A DNA stretch of 30,190 nt, from positions 1 through 30,190 of the forward strand of contig JAIKXV010000063.1 in the NCBI GenBank assembly GCA_024683935.1, read 5' to 3'. The notes under the pieces are model-generated. The model had not been told where the DNA came from, ran no database searches, and was given only the letters and a program-made list of their open reading frames with translations. The position numbers were made by a program, and so were the translations under genes. Source of the stretch: Lachnospiraceae bacterium. Its GTDB lineage: Bacteria > Bacillota_A > Clostridia > Lachnospirales > Lachnospiraceae. This document shows, piece after piece, positions 15,693 through 23,978 of the stretch; position 1 is the stretch's first letter; each line of letters begins with the position of its first letter.

Positions 15693-16859
15693 ATGGGCAT
15701 TAATGACCAAAAGAAAATACTGATTGTAGATGACTCTGCACTCATGAGAAGGATTGCAGGTGATATAATCGATGGTGACAGCAGATATCACGTTGAGGAC
15801 AAGGCTCACGACGGTCTGGAAGCGTTGGAGCTTCTTCAGAAGAAGCGGTATGATGCAGTAGTGCTGGACGTCAATATGCCGCGGATGAGCGGACTGGAGC
15901 TCCTCCGGGAACTGCAGAAACAGAGGATAAGTGCCAGGGTACTCATGTTTTCTTCTACTACAGGAGAAGGAACGAAGGAGACCATAGAAGCACTTGAACT
16001 CGGTGCAGTGGACTTTATTCAGAAGCCTGCAGGACTGGCTGCCCTGAAGGATGGAGAATTCAAAGGACACTTTCTGGAGTTACTGGCAGTAGTAGCAAAG
16101 GCAAGTCTCGTAAGCGGCGTGGGAACGGTATCCGCACCTGCCAGACCCGCGGCTCAGAGGACCCAGACAACACAGACGCCGGCTGCTCCGGCAGCGGCAG
16201 CTGATCCCGGAAGATTTACCAGGGTAAATCTGTCAAACCTGAAAAATATCAGGGTGCGCGGCCCGGTAGCGGCAGTGTCCGGAGAAAAGTGTATCGCGAT
16301 TGCCTGCTCAACGGGTGGACCCAAGGCTCTGCAGAGTGTTATTCCTTACATTCCGGCCGGGATCGATGCTCCCATCCTTCTGGTACAGCATATGCCTGCC
16401 GGATTTACCAAGTCTCTCGCAGAGAGGCTTGACACCCTGTCCAAGGTTAGGGTGAGGGAAGCACAGGATGGAGATCTTCTGGAAAAAGGAACCGTTTATC
16501 TCGCCGCCGGCGGAAAGCATATGAAGGTGGGGAAGAGCGGAAACCGGATGAGGATCTTCTACACGGATGAGCCTGCCAGGGAAGGCGTAAAGCCTTCGGC
16601 AAATTATATGTATGAATCCCTGATGGATTCGCCTTATGCAGAGATCTGCTGTGCAGTTCTTACCGGAATGGGTGCCGATGGCACTGCCGGTATTGAGAAT
16701 CTGGAGAAACATAAAAAAATCTATGTGGTCGCTCAGGACGAGGCCACCAGCGCGGTATACGGAATGCCCAGGGCAATAGCCCTTACCGGACTGGTGAACG
16801 AGATCGTTCCCCTCCAAAAGGTAGCTGAGACGATCGCGAAACGCGTGGGGGTAAGGTAA
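15693..16859 (+). CDS. cheB: Chemotaxis methylesterase CheB
   Basis: Response regulator that removes methyl groups from chemoreceptors, and deamidates some, when phosphorylated by CheA. 388 residues. The receiver domain (about 1-125) has ILIVDDSALMR and phosphoacceptor Asp59 in VVLDVNMPRMSG. A linker rich in Ala, Pro, Gln and Thr (about 140-175) follows. The C-terminal esterase has the catalytic triad Ser206 (ACSTGGP), His233 (LVQHMPAGF) and Asp329 (LTGMGADG). AAGGAGAG just upstream supports ATG 15693. No cheR is present in this window, so the methyltransferase must be encoded elsewhere. Confidence 0.96.
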   Translation: MGINDQKKILIVDDSALMRRIAGDIIDGDSRYHVEDKAHDGLEALELLQKKRYDAVVLDVNMPRMSGLELLRELQKQRISARVLMFSSTTGEGTKETIEALELGAVDFIQKPAGLAALKDGEFKGHFLELLAVVAKASLVSGVGTVSAPARPAAQRTQTTQTPAAPAAAADPGRFTRVNLSNLKNIRVRGPVAAVSGEKCIAIACSTGGPKALQSVIPYIPAGIDAPILLVQHMPAGFTKSLAERLDTLSKVRVREAQDGDLLEKGTVYLAAGGKHMKVGKSGNRMRIFYTDEPAREGVKPSANYMYESLMDSPYAEICCAVLTGMGADGTAGIENLEKHKKIYVVAQDEATSAVYGMPRAIALTGLVNEIVPLQKVAETIAKRVGVR

Positions 16860-16860
16860 T

Positions 16861-19035
16861 ATGGATGTAGGCCAGTATTTAGGTATTTTCCTGGATGAAT
16901 CCCAGGAACACATTCAGGCACTTAATGACAATCTTCTGACACTGGAACAGGATCCGGAAAACGAAGATTCCATTAACGAAATATTCCGTGCAGCCCATTC
17001 CCTTAAAGGAATGGCAGGAACCATGGGATATAAGCGCCTGCAGAGACTTACGCATGATACCGAGGATGTGTTCTCGGCTATCCGCGGCGGATCGATGAAG
17101 GTTACTTCAAATCTTATCGATATCCTTTTCCAGGCTCTGGATGCCATTCAGGGATATGTGGATACGATAAGGGACTCTTCCGATGAGGGAGAGGATGACA
17201 ACGAATCCATCATAGCCGAACTGAACAAGTTCCTTTCCGGCGGCAGTGATGAGGCACCGGTGGCAGCGGCTGAAGGAGCTGCCGAAGCAGCACCTGCAGA
17301 AGGAGGAGCGGCAGCAGAAGCTCCTGCGGCTGATTCAAAGGCTGTTTACAGGACGCTTGCTTTGGATGAAGCACAGAGAGACGTGATGAAGGATGCCGTT
17401 GTTGCAGAGAAGAAGGTATACGGCTTTACGGTATATATCGATGAAGCATGTATGCTGAAGGCTGCCAGGGCTTTCCTTGTATTCAAGGCTGTGGAGGAAC
17501 TGGGAGAGATCATCGTAAGCGATCCTTCCTCACAGGATATAGAGGATGAGAAATTTGAATTCTCATTCAGCATCTTCGTTATAACTTCCGAAGAGATGGA
17601 CAAGGTCGTAGCGGCCATTAAGTCCGTTTCCGAAATAGTTGAGGTTGTCGGCGAAGAGTACAACGAAGAAATGATAGACAATAACGGAAGCGCAGCAGAT
17701 GCAGGAGAAGCTGCTCCCGCTGAAGAGGCAGCTCCCGCAGAGGCTGCAGAAGCGGCAGAGGCTGAGAGCGCTGAAGTTTCCGTTGAGCATGTGGCAGCGG
17801 CTCCCCAGCCGGAGTCCAGCTCCGTTTCTTCCGCATCATCGAAGAAGGCTGCTCCCGCAAAGAAGCCGGTTGCCAGCCAGACAGTCCGTGTAGATATAGA
17901 GAAACTGGATATCCTTATGAATCTGGTATCCGAGCTTATCATAGCAAAGAACGCCCTTGTTTCATCGGCGGCCCAGATGTCCGGCGGCTCCAATTCCGAG
18001 AGCCAGGTCATCACGGAAAATGTGGAATATCTGGAAAGCGTTACCACCAATCTTCATGAATCAGTCATGAAGGTCCGCATGGTGCCTATTGAGAACGCAC
18101 TGCAGAAATTCCCGAGAATGATCAGGGATCTGGACAAGAAGCTGGGCAAGAGAATGCAGCTTACCATCACCGGTGAAGAGACAGAACTTGACCGTACAGT
18201 GGTGGACCAGATCGGAGATCCTCTGATGCACCTCCTCCGGAACAGTGCCGACCACGGTCTGGAAACTCCGGAAGTCAGGGCGGAGAGAGGAAAGCCGGAA
18301 ACCGGTTCCATCTTCCTCAATGCATATCAGGAAGGCAACAACGTTATCATCGAGGTCGGTGATGACGGTAACGGCGTAGATGTTGAGGCTGTAAGGGCAA
18401 AGATAATCGAGAGAGGCTATCTCCCCGAAGAGCAGGCTCAGCAGATGACCGACAAGGAAGTTATCGACGTTCTCTTCGATCCCGGATTCTCCATGGCGAA
18501 GAAGGTTACGGATATTTCCGGACGAGGCGTTGGACTGGATGTCGTTAAGAGTAATATCGAGCAGCTTGGCGGTGACGTTGAAGTAAAGACGAAGCTCGGA
18601 GAAGGATCCACCTTCATCGTAAGACTTCCTCTTACACTTGCCATCATCCAGGCTCTTATGGTACTGGTTGGCGGAGAAAAGTACGCCATTGCCCTTGGAA
18701 ATATACAGACTATCGAGGATATTCCGGTATCCGAGATCAGGCTGGTCGAGAACAAGGAGGTTATACAGCTCCGCGGTTCCGTAATTCCCATCATCAGGCT
18801 TTCAAATATGCTGGATGCTCCCGAGGTTGAGAGGGATAATGAGAACCTCATAATCGTAGTAGTTAAGAAGGGAGACAGCCTGGCAGGTCTTGTGGTTGAC
18901 GAACTTATGGGCCAGCAGGAAGTAGTTATCAAGTCCCTCGGCAAATATATCAATACCAGCAGGATCATAAGCGGTGCTACCATCCTCGGTGACGGTGAAG
19001 TTGCGCTGATCATTGATTCAAATGCACTGTTTTAA
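16861..19035 (+). CDS. cheA: Chemotaxis histidine kinase CheA
   Basis: Receptor-coupled kinase that phosphorylates CheY and CheB. 724 residues. P1 carries the phosphorylated His46 in AAHSLKGMAGTMGY. An Ala/Glu/Pro linker leads to P2 (about 160-265), the CheY/CheB-docking domain. A second Ala/Glu/Ser-rich linker (about 275-340) follows. P3 dimerisation helices begin VRVDIEKLDILMNLVSELI; the P4 ATPase shows the N box LLRNSADHGLE, DDGNGVD and DISGRGVGLDV. P5 is the CheW-like end domain. A purine-rich GGGGGTAAGG lies just before the ATG. Both alanine-rich linkers come from biased codon runs but remain in frame. Confidence 0.97.
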   Translation: MDVGQYLGIFLDESQEHIQALNDNLLTLEQDPENEDSINEIFRAAHSLKGMAGTMGYKRLQRLTHDTEDVFSAIRGGSMKVTSNLIDILFQALDAIQGYVDTIRDSSDEGEDDNESIIAELNKFLSGGSDEAPVAAAEGAAEAAPAEGGAAAEAPAADSKAVYRTLALDEAQRDVMKDAVVAEKKVYGFTVYIDEACMLKAARAFLVFKAVEELGEIIVSDPSSQDIEDEKFEFSFSIFVITSEEMDKVVAAIKSVSEIVEVVGEEYNEEMIDNNGSAADAGEAAPAEEAAPAEAAEAAEAESAEVSVEHVAAAPQPESSSVSSASSKKAAPAKKPVASQTVRVDIEKLDILMNLVSELIIAKNALVSSAAQMSGGSNSESQVITENVEYLESVTTNLHESVMKVRMVPIENALQKFPRMIRDLDKKLGKRMQLTITGEETELDRTVVDQIGDPLMHLLRNSADHGLETPEVRAERGKPETGSIFLNAYQEGNNVIIEVGDDGNGVDVEAVRAKIIERGYLPEEQAQQMTDKEVIDVLFDPGFSMAKKVTDISGRGVGLDVVKSNIEQLGGDVEVKTKLGEGSTFIVRLPLTLAIIQALMVLVGGEKYAIALGNIQTIEDIPVSEIRLVENKEVIQLRGSVIPIIRLSNMLDAPEVERDNENLIIVVVKKGDSLAGLVVDELMGQQEVVIKSLGKYINTSRIISGATILGDGEVALIIDSNALF

Positions 19036-19052
19036 GGGGGTAGAGACATAAT

Positions 19053-19517
19053 ATGGCTGATGAATTAAGAATCATAGACAATGATGTTACCCAGTATATA
19101 GTTGTGGGGCTCGGAAATGAGCAGTACGGAATAGATATCAAGTATATTGATAATATAGTCCGTATGCAGAGGATCACCAGAGTTCCGAAGAGTGCCGAAT
19201 ACTTCAGAGGCGTTATCAACCTGAGAGGTGAAGTGGTTCCCGTAATGAGCCTCAGGATCAAGATGGGACTTCCCGAGGACGAGATCACCGGAAAGAGCCG
19301 TATCATCATCCTGAAGGTTGAGCAGGGCGCAAGTATCGGAGTGCTGGTTGACGAGGTTAAAAAAGTTTATAACTTAAGCGCTGAAGATGTGGAGGAAAAT
19401 GTTTCCCACGACAGCAAGAGTGGTATGCAGTCCTTTATCAGCGGCGTAGGAAAGGTCGAGGACGGTCTGGTTTCCCTTCTTGATATTTCCACCATTATAG
19501 GCGAGGTAGATATTTAA
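19053..19517 (+). CDS. cheW: Chemotaxis coupling protein CheW
   Basis: Adaptor linking CheA to chemoreceptors. 154 residues, normal length, one CheW domain: QYIVVGLGNEQYGIDIKYI, then RITRVPKSAEYFRGVINLRG, the VVPVMSLRIKMGLPE segment and a final VSLLDISTIIGEVDI. AAGGGGG at 19034-19040 lies upstream of ATG 19053. It follows cheA by 17 bases and is followed by a stable stem-loop, after which the spacing to cheC widens. Confidence 0.95.
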   Translation: MADELRIIDNDVTQYIVVGLGNEQYGIDIKYIDNIVRMQRITRVPKSAEYFRGVINLRGEVVPVMSLRIKMGLPEDEITGKSRIIILKVEQGASIGVLVDEVKKVYNLSAEDVEENVSHDSKSGMQSFISGVGKVEDGLVSLLDISTIIGEVDI

Positions 19518-19527
19518 GGACTTAATT

Positions 19528-19559
19528 CAGGGAAACTGTCTTCACGGACGGTTTCCCTG
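19528..19559 (+). promoter_or_regulatory. Stable 13-bp stem-loop between cheW and cheC
   Basis: CAGGGAAACTGTC at 19528-19540 pairs with GACGGTTTCCCTG at 19547-19559 (one T-G wobble), loop TTCACG. It is followed by TTATGTTTTC, which is only weakly T-rich, so it could be a leaky terminator or an RNA processing or stability element. The genes on both sides belong to the same pathway, which argues for partial read-through rather than full termination. Confidence 0.6.
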
Positions 19560-19599
19560 TTATGTTTTCAGGTTGCTAGTTTGAAAGGAGTACCGCGAT

Positions 19600-20229
19600 A
19601 TGGGAGAATTGGATCTTAACCATGTTGACGATATGTATTTTGATGTTCTGAAGGAGATCGGAAATATTGGCGCAGGAAATGCGGCCTCCAGCCTGGCACA
19701 GATGCTGCAGGCGAAGGTAGATATGAAGGTTCCCAGGGTCGAGCTTTTGGATTTTAATCAGATCGGTGAAGCTATAGGCGGCGACGATCAGATAATGGCC
19801 GGAATATACGTGCTGGTTCAGGGTGATATAACAGGCAGCATGATGTTCCTTTTAGAGCAGAGATCCGCCCATAAGCTTATCGGAAGCATGATGAGCGCGA
19901 TGGGAATGGAACCCGGCGGCGGAGAAGTATTAAATGAGATGGAACAGTCGGTATTAAAGGAGATCGGAAATATCATTACCGGTGCTTACCTTAATTCCCT
20001 TTCCGCTATGACTAATTTGAAGATAACGGAGTCGGTTCCCGACCTGACCGTTGATATGGCAGGTGCCATTCTTTCAGTACCGGCCATTGAGTTCGGAATG
20101 GTGGGCGACAAGATGCTCATGATACAGACAGCATTCAGTAATGATGATGAGCTGAACGGGTATTTCATTCTCGTTCCTGATCTGCCATCTTACGGCAAAT
20201 TGTTGTCTGCGCTTGGTATTTCTGTATAA
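19600..20229 (+). CDS. cheC: CheY-P phosphatase CheC
   Basis: Removes phosphate from CheY-P and forms an adaptation complex with CheD. 209 residues. Both halves of the pseudo-symmetric fold carry the full phosphatase signature: Asp15-Glu19-Asn22 in DVLKEIGNIGAGNA, and Ser117-Glu121-Asn124 in SVLKEIGNIITGAY. That makes it a two-site CheC like those of B. subtilis and Thermotoga, not a one-site CheX. AAAGGAG about ten bases before ATG 19600 is a good ribosome binding site. Confidence 0.95.
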   Translation: MGELDLNHVDDMYFDVLKEIGNIGAGNAASSLAQMLQAKVDMKVPRVELLDFNQIGEAIGGDDQIMAGIYVLVQGDITGSMMFLLEQRSAHKLIGSMMSAMGMEPGGGEVLNEMEQSVLKEIGNIITGAYLNSLSAMTNLKITESVPDLTVDMAGAILSVPAIEFGMVGDKMLMIQTAFSNDDELNGYFILVPDLPSYGKLLSALGISV

Positions 20230-20243
20230 TCCTGAAGATACGA

Positions 20244-20300
20244 TATCTGCAGAGAGACGCTGAACTGTTGAAAGGCTGTTAGCGTCCGCTCCTGACAGAT
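20244..20300 (+). promoter_or_regulatory. Stem-loop upstream of cheD
   Basis: GACGCT at 20256-20261 plus AAC at 20263-20265 pair with GTT plus AGCGTC at 20278-20286 (one bulged G). The flanking ATCTG at 20244-20248 can pair with CAGAT at 20296-20300, giving an extended structure that ends just before the cheD ribosome binding site (GGGGAG, 20303-20308). It could modulate cheD translation or stabilise the message. There is no T tract, so termination is unlikely. Confidence 0.45.
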
Positions 20301-20315
20301 ATGGGGAGAAAGCAT

Positions 20316-20801
20316 ATGAGTGAGCTGATAAAAGTTGGTATGGCTGACCTGAAGCTCTGTCCCAAAGGACAGGGTATAACCACTTTGGGACTTGGTTCCT
20401 GTGTAGGTGTGGCCATTAGAGATAAGGTAACCGGAAATGGCGGACTGGCGCATGTTATGCTTCCTGACAGCACAGCTATCAGGAGTAATCAGAATATCGC
20501 CAAGTTTGCGGATACAGGGGTTAAGGAGTTGGTACGCCTGATGGAGCAGCAGGGCGGCAGCAGATCCAGGTTTACCGCCAAGATTGCGGGCGGAGCAAAG
20601 ATGTTCGCATTTTCCAATAATACTGCCCTTGTAAATGTAGGCGACAGGAACGTGGAAGCGGTGAAGAAGGTTCTGACCGAGCTGAAGATCCCTATACTTG
20701 CCCAGGACACGGGACTGAATTTCGGACGTACGGTGGAATTCTTCCCGGAGACCGGAGACTACATTATAAAGGCTGTGGGTAAACCGGTGAAGACCATATG
20801 A
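20316..20801 (+). CDS. cheD: Chemoreceptor glutamine deamidase CheD
   Basis: Deamidates receptor glutamines and, bound to CheC, tunes adaptation. 161 residues. Catalytic residues are evident: Cys29 in TLGLGSCVGVAIRD and His46 in GGLAHVMLP, 17 residues apart as in the T. maritima enzyme (Cys27/His44). The KIAGGAKMF motif and a DTGLNFGRTVEF segment complete the family pattern. I choose ATG 20316 because GGGGAG at 20303-20308 gives correct spacing; the in-frame ATG 20301 would overlap that signal. The stop overlaps the next gene (ATGA). Confidence 0.94.
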   Translation: MSELIKVGMADLKLCPKGQGITTLGLGSCVGVAIRDKVTGNGGLAHVMLPDSTAIRSNQNIAKFADTGVKELVRLMEQQGGSRSRFTAKIAGGAKMFAFSNNTALVNVGDRNVEAVKKVLTELKIPILAQDTGLNFGRTVEFFPETGDYIIKAVGKPVKTI

Positions 20802-21226
20802 GTGACGTGTCCATAGAAGAGGGTCAGGAAGAATTAACTGATCCTGAAAATACCGAAGAAGAAAAAACAGAAGAAGAAAACCCGGATGAAGAGGAGGAAG
20901 TACCCGAACCTCTTCATCTTCATACAAAGACGGTTCCAACCATCGTCATGCTTTTTGGCGGTGCTTCGGCAGCGATCTTCACCTTTATAAGGCATGATCC
21001 GCTGCTTACATCTCTTATAATCATCTTTGTTTCCCTTGTGATCTTTCTGGTGTTGGGGGATCTGATCAAGCTGATACTTGACAGCATAGTGATAGAGCCG
21101 CCCGAGAAGGAAACAGGTGAAAAGGATAAGGTGATCGAACGTTCCTCCGGCGAGGAAGCAGGGGAGACCGGAAAGGAGACTCCGGGAGCCGGAGCAGGCG
21201 GAAGTACGGAAGAGATTCAGACATAA
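20798..21226 (+). CDS. Small two-helix membrane protein of unknown function between cheD and fliA
   Basis: I do not recognise a named family. The 142-residue protein has a very acidic N-terminus (about residues 5-37, mainly Glu with Asp and Pro) and two adjacent hydrophobic segments (about 46-63 and 70-92, TSLIIIFVSLVIFLVLGDLI) joined by a short loop, FIRHDPLLT. The C-terminus is charged and then Gly/Ala-rich. Both ends are probably cytoplasmic. It overlaps cheD by four bases and lies 26 bases before fliA, so it is translated with the chemotaxis and sigma-factor genes. B. subtilis has no gene at this place. A role in motility is inferred from position only. Confidence 0.75.
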   Translation: MSDVSIEEGQEELTDPENTEEEKTEEENPDEEEEVPEPLHLHTKTVPTIVMLFGGASAAIFTFIRHDPLLTSLIIIFVSLVIFLVLGDLIKLILDSIVIEPPEKETGEKDKVIERSSGEEAGETGKETPGAGAGGSTEEIQT

Positions 21227-21252
21227 AATAAACGGGGGGAGATTCGCGTCCT

Positions 21253-22026
21253 ATGGATGAGGTTTCCAGAAAAAAGCTCTGGGAGGATTATCTTAAAAGC
21301 AATGATCCGGATCTCAGAGAAAAGATCATAGTTGAATATGCTCCTCTTGTAAAGGTGGTCGCCGGAAGGTTAAGCATGTATCTCGGATACAATGTGGAAT
21401 ATGACGACCTGGTAGGTTACGGAGTATTTGGCTTAATAGACGCTATTGATAAGTTTGACATGACGAAGGATGTAAAGTTTGAAACCTATGCATCTCTTCG
21501 TATCAGGGGCTCCATTCTGGATCAGATAAGGAAGATGGACTGGATACCCCGGACGGTCCGGCAGCGTCAGAAAAAGATCGAGCAGGCTATACGGGATATA
21601 GAGGGGGAAACCGGAAGGACTGCAACCGATCAGGATATAGCGAAGAAACTGGGAATAACCGACGACGAGTATGCTGACTGGCAGGCTCAGATGGCAGTTA
21701 CCAATGTGGTATCGCTTGATGAATTCCAGGAAGCCGGTGCAGAGGTACCCGTAAAGGACGTGGGATCCCAGGACAGGATCCTCGGACCCGAGGATGTGGT
21801 AGAAAAGGATGAACTGAAGAAAACTTTGGCGGAATCTCTGGAACTCCTTACGGAGAAGGAGAGGAAAGTCATCCTTCTTTACTATTATGAAGAGCTGACA
21901 CTTAAGGAAATAAGCAACATCCTGGAAGTATCGGAATCCAGGGTGTCTCAGCTGCATGTGAGGGCTCTTCAGAAAATGAAGACAAAGCTGGGGAAATATT
22001 TGGGGTTGATCACTGAAAAAGCCTGA
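21253..22026 (+). CDS. fliA: Flagellar sigma factor FliA / SigD (sigma-28)
   Basis: RNA polymerase sigma factor of the FliA/WhiG type for late flagellar and chemotaxis genes. 257 residues, close to the 254 of B. subtilis SigD. Region 2 is seen as YAPLVKVVAGRLSMYLG, the DDLVGYGVFGLIDAIDKFD block and FETYASLRIRGSILDQIRK with DWIPRTVR. Region 3 includes GRTATDQDIAKKLGI. Region 4 has LTEKERKVILLYYYEELTLK, then EISNILEVSESRVSQLHVRA as the helix-turn-helix. A GGGGGGAG run lies about 11 bases before ATG 21253. No FlgM anti-sigma gene is present here. Confidence 0.96.
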   Translation: MDEVSRKKLWEDYLKSNDPDLREKIIVEYAPLVKVVAGRLSMYLGYNVEYDDLVGYGVFGLIDAIDKFDMTKDVKFETYASLRIRGSILDQIRKMDWIPRTVRQRQKKIEQAIRDIEGETGRTATDQDIAKKLGITDDEYADWQAQMAVTNVVSLDEFQEAGAEVPVKDVGSQDRILGPEDVVEKDELKKTLAESLELLTEKERKVILLYYYEELTLKEISNILEVSESRVSQLHVRALQKMKTKLGKYLGLITEKA

Positions 22027-22040
22027 AGGAAAGAAATGCC

Positions 22041-23639
22041 ATGAGCGAAAGAAACGGTTACTTTAAGCTGGTTTTGGATGATGAAGGTACATCCGTAGTG
22101 ATCTACCCGCCTGAAGAAGGCGGAAAGAAGGTTGATCTCCGGGAACTGGAGGGATACCTGAACAGGAAAAATGTAAGTTTCAGTACGACCATGCTCAGAT
22201 CAGCCATAGAGAAGGGGTCTGAGAACAAGGTGCTGCTGCAGAGAGCCAGGATCCCCGAGGTCAATGAAGAGACCTCTGTACGTACGAGTACTGACGGGAT
22301 GCAGGTTATTTTCCGTTTTTATCCTCCCACATCCGGGGGAACCCTTGTGGATATGGAAGAGGTAAAGGGCGACCTTAAAGCGAACGGTATAAAGGTGGAT
22401 CTGGATGAAGAGGCTTTTAACCGTTTTCTTTCCGACAAGCAGTACTGCAAGAGCTATGTGCTTGCCAAGGGAACGCCGCCTGTTGAGGGTACCGACGGAG
22501 AGATCAAATATCTCTTTAATACCGATCCTTCAATGAAGCCCACAGTAAATGAGGACGGATCGGTTGATTTCTTCCATCTGAATACCGTAACGGCCTGCGG
22601 TAAGGATCAGGTTGTGGCAGAGCTGATCCCTGCAGTTCCGGGCGAGGAAGGCTGCAATGTTTTCGGAGAGCGTTTATCGCCGAGACCGGTGAATGAGGTC
22701 CACTTTAACCACGGACCCAATCTCCATGTATCCGAGGACGGAAAGCAGCTTATTTCCGATATTGACGGACATATAGACATCGTTCAGGAGAAGATATTTG
22801 TTTCCGGCGTGCTGGAGCTGGATAATATAGATACTTCCACCGGAAATATAGAGAATTACCAGGGCAATCTCCTGATAAAGGGAAATGTCACAGCAGGCTT
22901 CAGGGTACAGGCTACCGGCGACATAGAGATAAAGGGCGTCGTGGAAGGAGCCTATGTGGAGGCCGGAGGACAGATAACGGTTGTCCGCGGTGTTAATGGT
23001 ATGGAGAAGGGCGTCCTGAAGGCCGGAAAGAACGTGGTGGTTAAGTATATAGAAAACGCCACTGTGTCTGCCGGAGAAAATGTGACGACCGAATGTATCA
23101 TAAACAGTAAGGTCATAGCCGGAAACGGCATATATGTAGACGGCAAAAAGGGATTTATCAGCGGAGGAAATGTCAGAGCCCGCTATCTTATAGAAGCAAA
23201 GATCATCGGATCCGACATGGGCGGAGATACCGTCCTGGAAGTCGGGGTGGATCCCGCAGTGAAGGAGAGGCTGGCAGAACTTAAGAGCGAGAATGAGTCG
23301 CTGGGCAAGAACGCCAAGAAGATCCAGCCGGTTCTCCTGGCAATGCAGCAAAAGCTGAAGAAGGGAGAGAAACTCTCTCCGGAGCAGATGAAACAGGTAA
23401 AGGCGCTTTCGGAACAGCTGATCAGCTGCCAGAAAAAGTTCGGGGAAAACCAGAAGGAGATCAATTCCCTGGCTGAGGATTTAGAGGGAGCCGATGATGC
23501 GGTTATCGCAGTAAAGGATGTGGCCTTTGCAGGTACCAGGCTCACTATTTCAGACAGCACGATGGTTCTGAAGACAGCGTATAATTACTGCAGATTTATA
23601 AGGAAACACGGCGAAGTTTCCATGATCCCCTTTATCTGA
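22041..23639 (+). CDS. FapA / DUF342 flagellar assembly protein A
   Basis: Member of the DUF342 family, called flagellar assembly protein A in many annotations; the Vibrio homologue affects chemotaxis-related polar localisation and flagellation. 532 residues. The N-terminal half (about 1-230) is a mixed region with repeated YPPEEGG and YPPTSGG-like pieces. The centre (about 245-395) is a run of short beta strands with regular Gly/Val/Asn spacing (GNLLIKGNVTAG, GDIEIKGVVEGAYVEAGG, GNGIYVDGKKGFISGG), as in polymer-forming beta-helix proteins. A coiled coil follows (about 405-490), then a short final domain. No membrane segment or signal peptide. It follows fliA by 14 bases with AAGGAAAG as ribosome binding site. 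Confidence 0.88.
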   Translation: MSERNGYFKLVLDDEGTSVVIYPPEEGGKKVDLRELEGYLNRKNVSFSTTMLRSAIEKGSENKVLLQRARIPEVNEETSVRTSTDGMQVIFRFYPPTSGGTLVDMEEVKGDLKANGIKVDLDEEAFNRFLSDKQYCKSYVLAKGTPPVEGTDGEIKYLFNTDPSMKPTVNEDGSVDFFHLNTVTACGKDQVVAELIPAVPGEEGCNVFGERLSPRPVNEVHFNHGPNLHVSEDGKQLISDIDGHIDIVQEKIFVSGVLELDNIDTSTGNIENYQGNLLIKGNVTAGFRVQATGDIEIKGVVEGAYVEAGGQITVVRGVNGMEKGVLKAGKNVVVKYIENATVSAGENVTTECIINSKVIAGNGIYVDGKKGFISGGNVRARYLIEAKIIGSDMGGDTVLEVGVDPAVKERLAELKSENESLGKNAKKIQPVLLAMQQKLKKGEKLSPEQMKQVKALSEQLISCQKKFGENQKEINSLAEDLEGADDAVIAVKDVAFAGTRLTISDSTMVLKTAYNYCRFIRKHGEVSMIPFI

Positions 23640-23666
23640 TATACCGGTTTATTTTGGAGAAATGAT

Positions 23667-23978
23667 ATGGCGATCAGTCCCATCCTTTTCAACGGCACAA
23701 TAGGCGCTTCACAGAATGTGGCGGAGCTTCGTGCCAATGAAGACGGAAAGGTGAATATCATGCAGGGCGAGGCGGCCCAGCGTAATGAGAACGACACGAC
23801 TGAGAAGCTCAGCCGGGTCCGTGAGGGTGACGATGCCAATAATGACCAGAGGAAATTTGATTCCTCCGAAAAGGGTGACAATGAATATGCCGGTGACGGG
23901 GGCAGACACCGGAAACGCAAGGATAAAGACGGAACAGTCTACATTAAGAGTAAAGGCGGGTTTGATATAACGATATGA
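23667..23978 (+). CDS. Small charged protein of unknown function after fapA
   Basis: 103 residues with no named family that I recognise. It begins MAISPILFNGTIGASQNVAE, a pattern I recall in small proteins beside fapA in other Lachnospiraceae motility loci. A polar acidic/amide-rich middle (about 25-75, probably disordered) follows. The end is NEYAGDGGRHRKRKDKDG and then a short hydrophobic/basic tail, FDITI. No membrane helix or signal peptide. A TGGAGAAATGAT stretch before ATG 23667 is the likely ribosome binding site. The stop overlaps the next ATG by four bases, implying coupled synthesis. Confidence 0.72.
   Translation: MAISPILFNGTIGASQNVAELRANEDGKVNIMQGEAAQRNENDTTEKLSRVREGDDANNDQRKFDSSEKGDNEYAGDGGRHRKRKDKDGTVYIKSKGGFDITI

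Noticed and set aside
17230..17340. Alanine/glutamate-rich runs in cheA (also 17690-17880), considered as frameshift or inserted repeat
   Set aside because: The frame is continuous and such linkers between P1, P2 and P3 are normal in CheA.
20301..20315. Upstream ATG for cheD
   Set aside because: It would place the GGGGAG ribosome binding site inside the gene; ATG 20316 fits both spacing and the family start.
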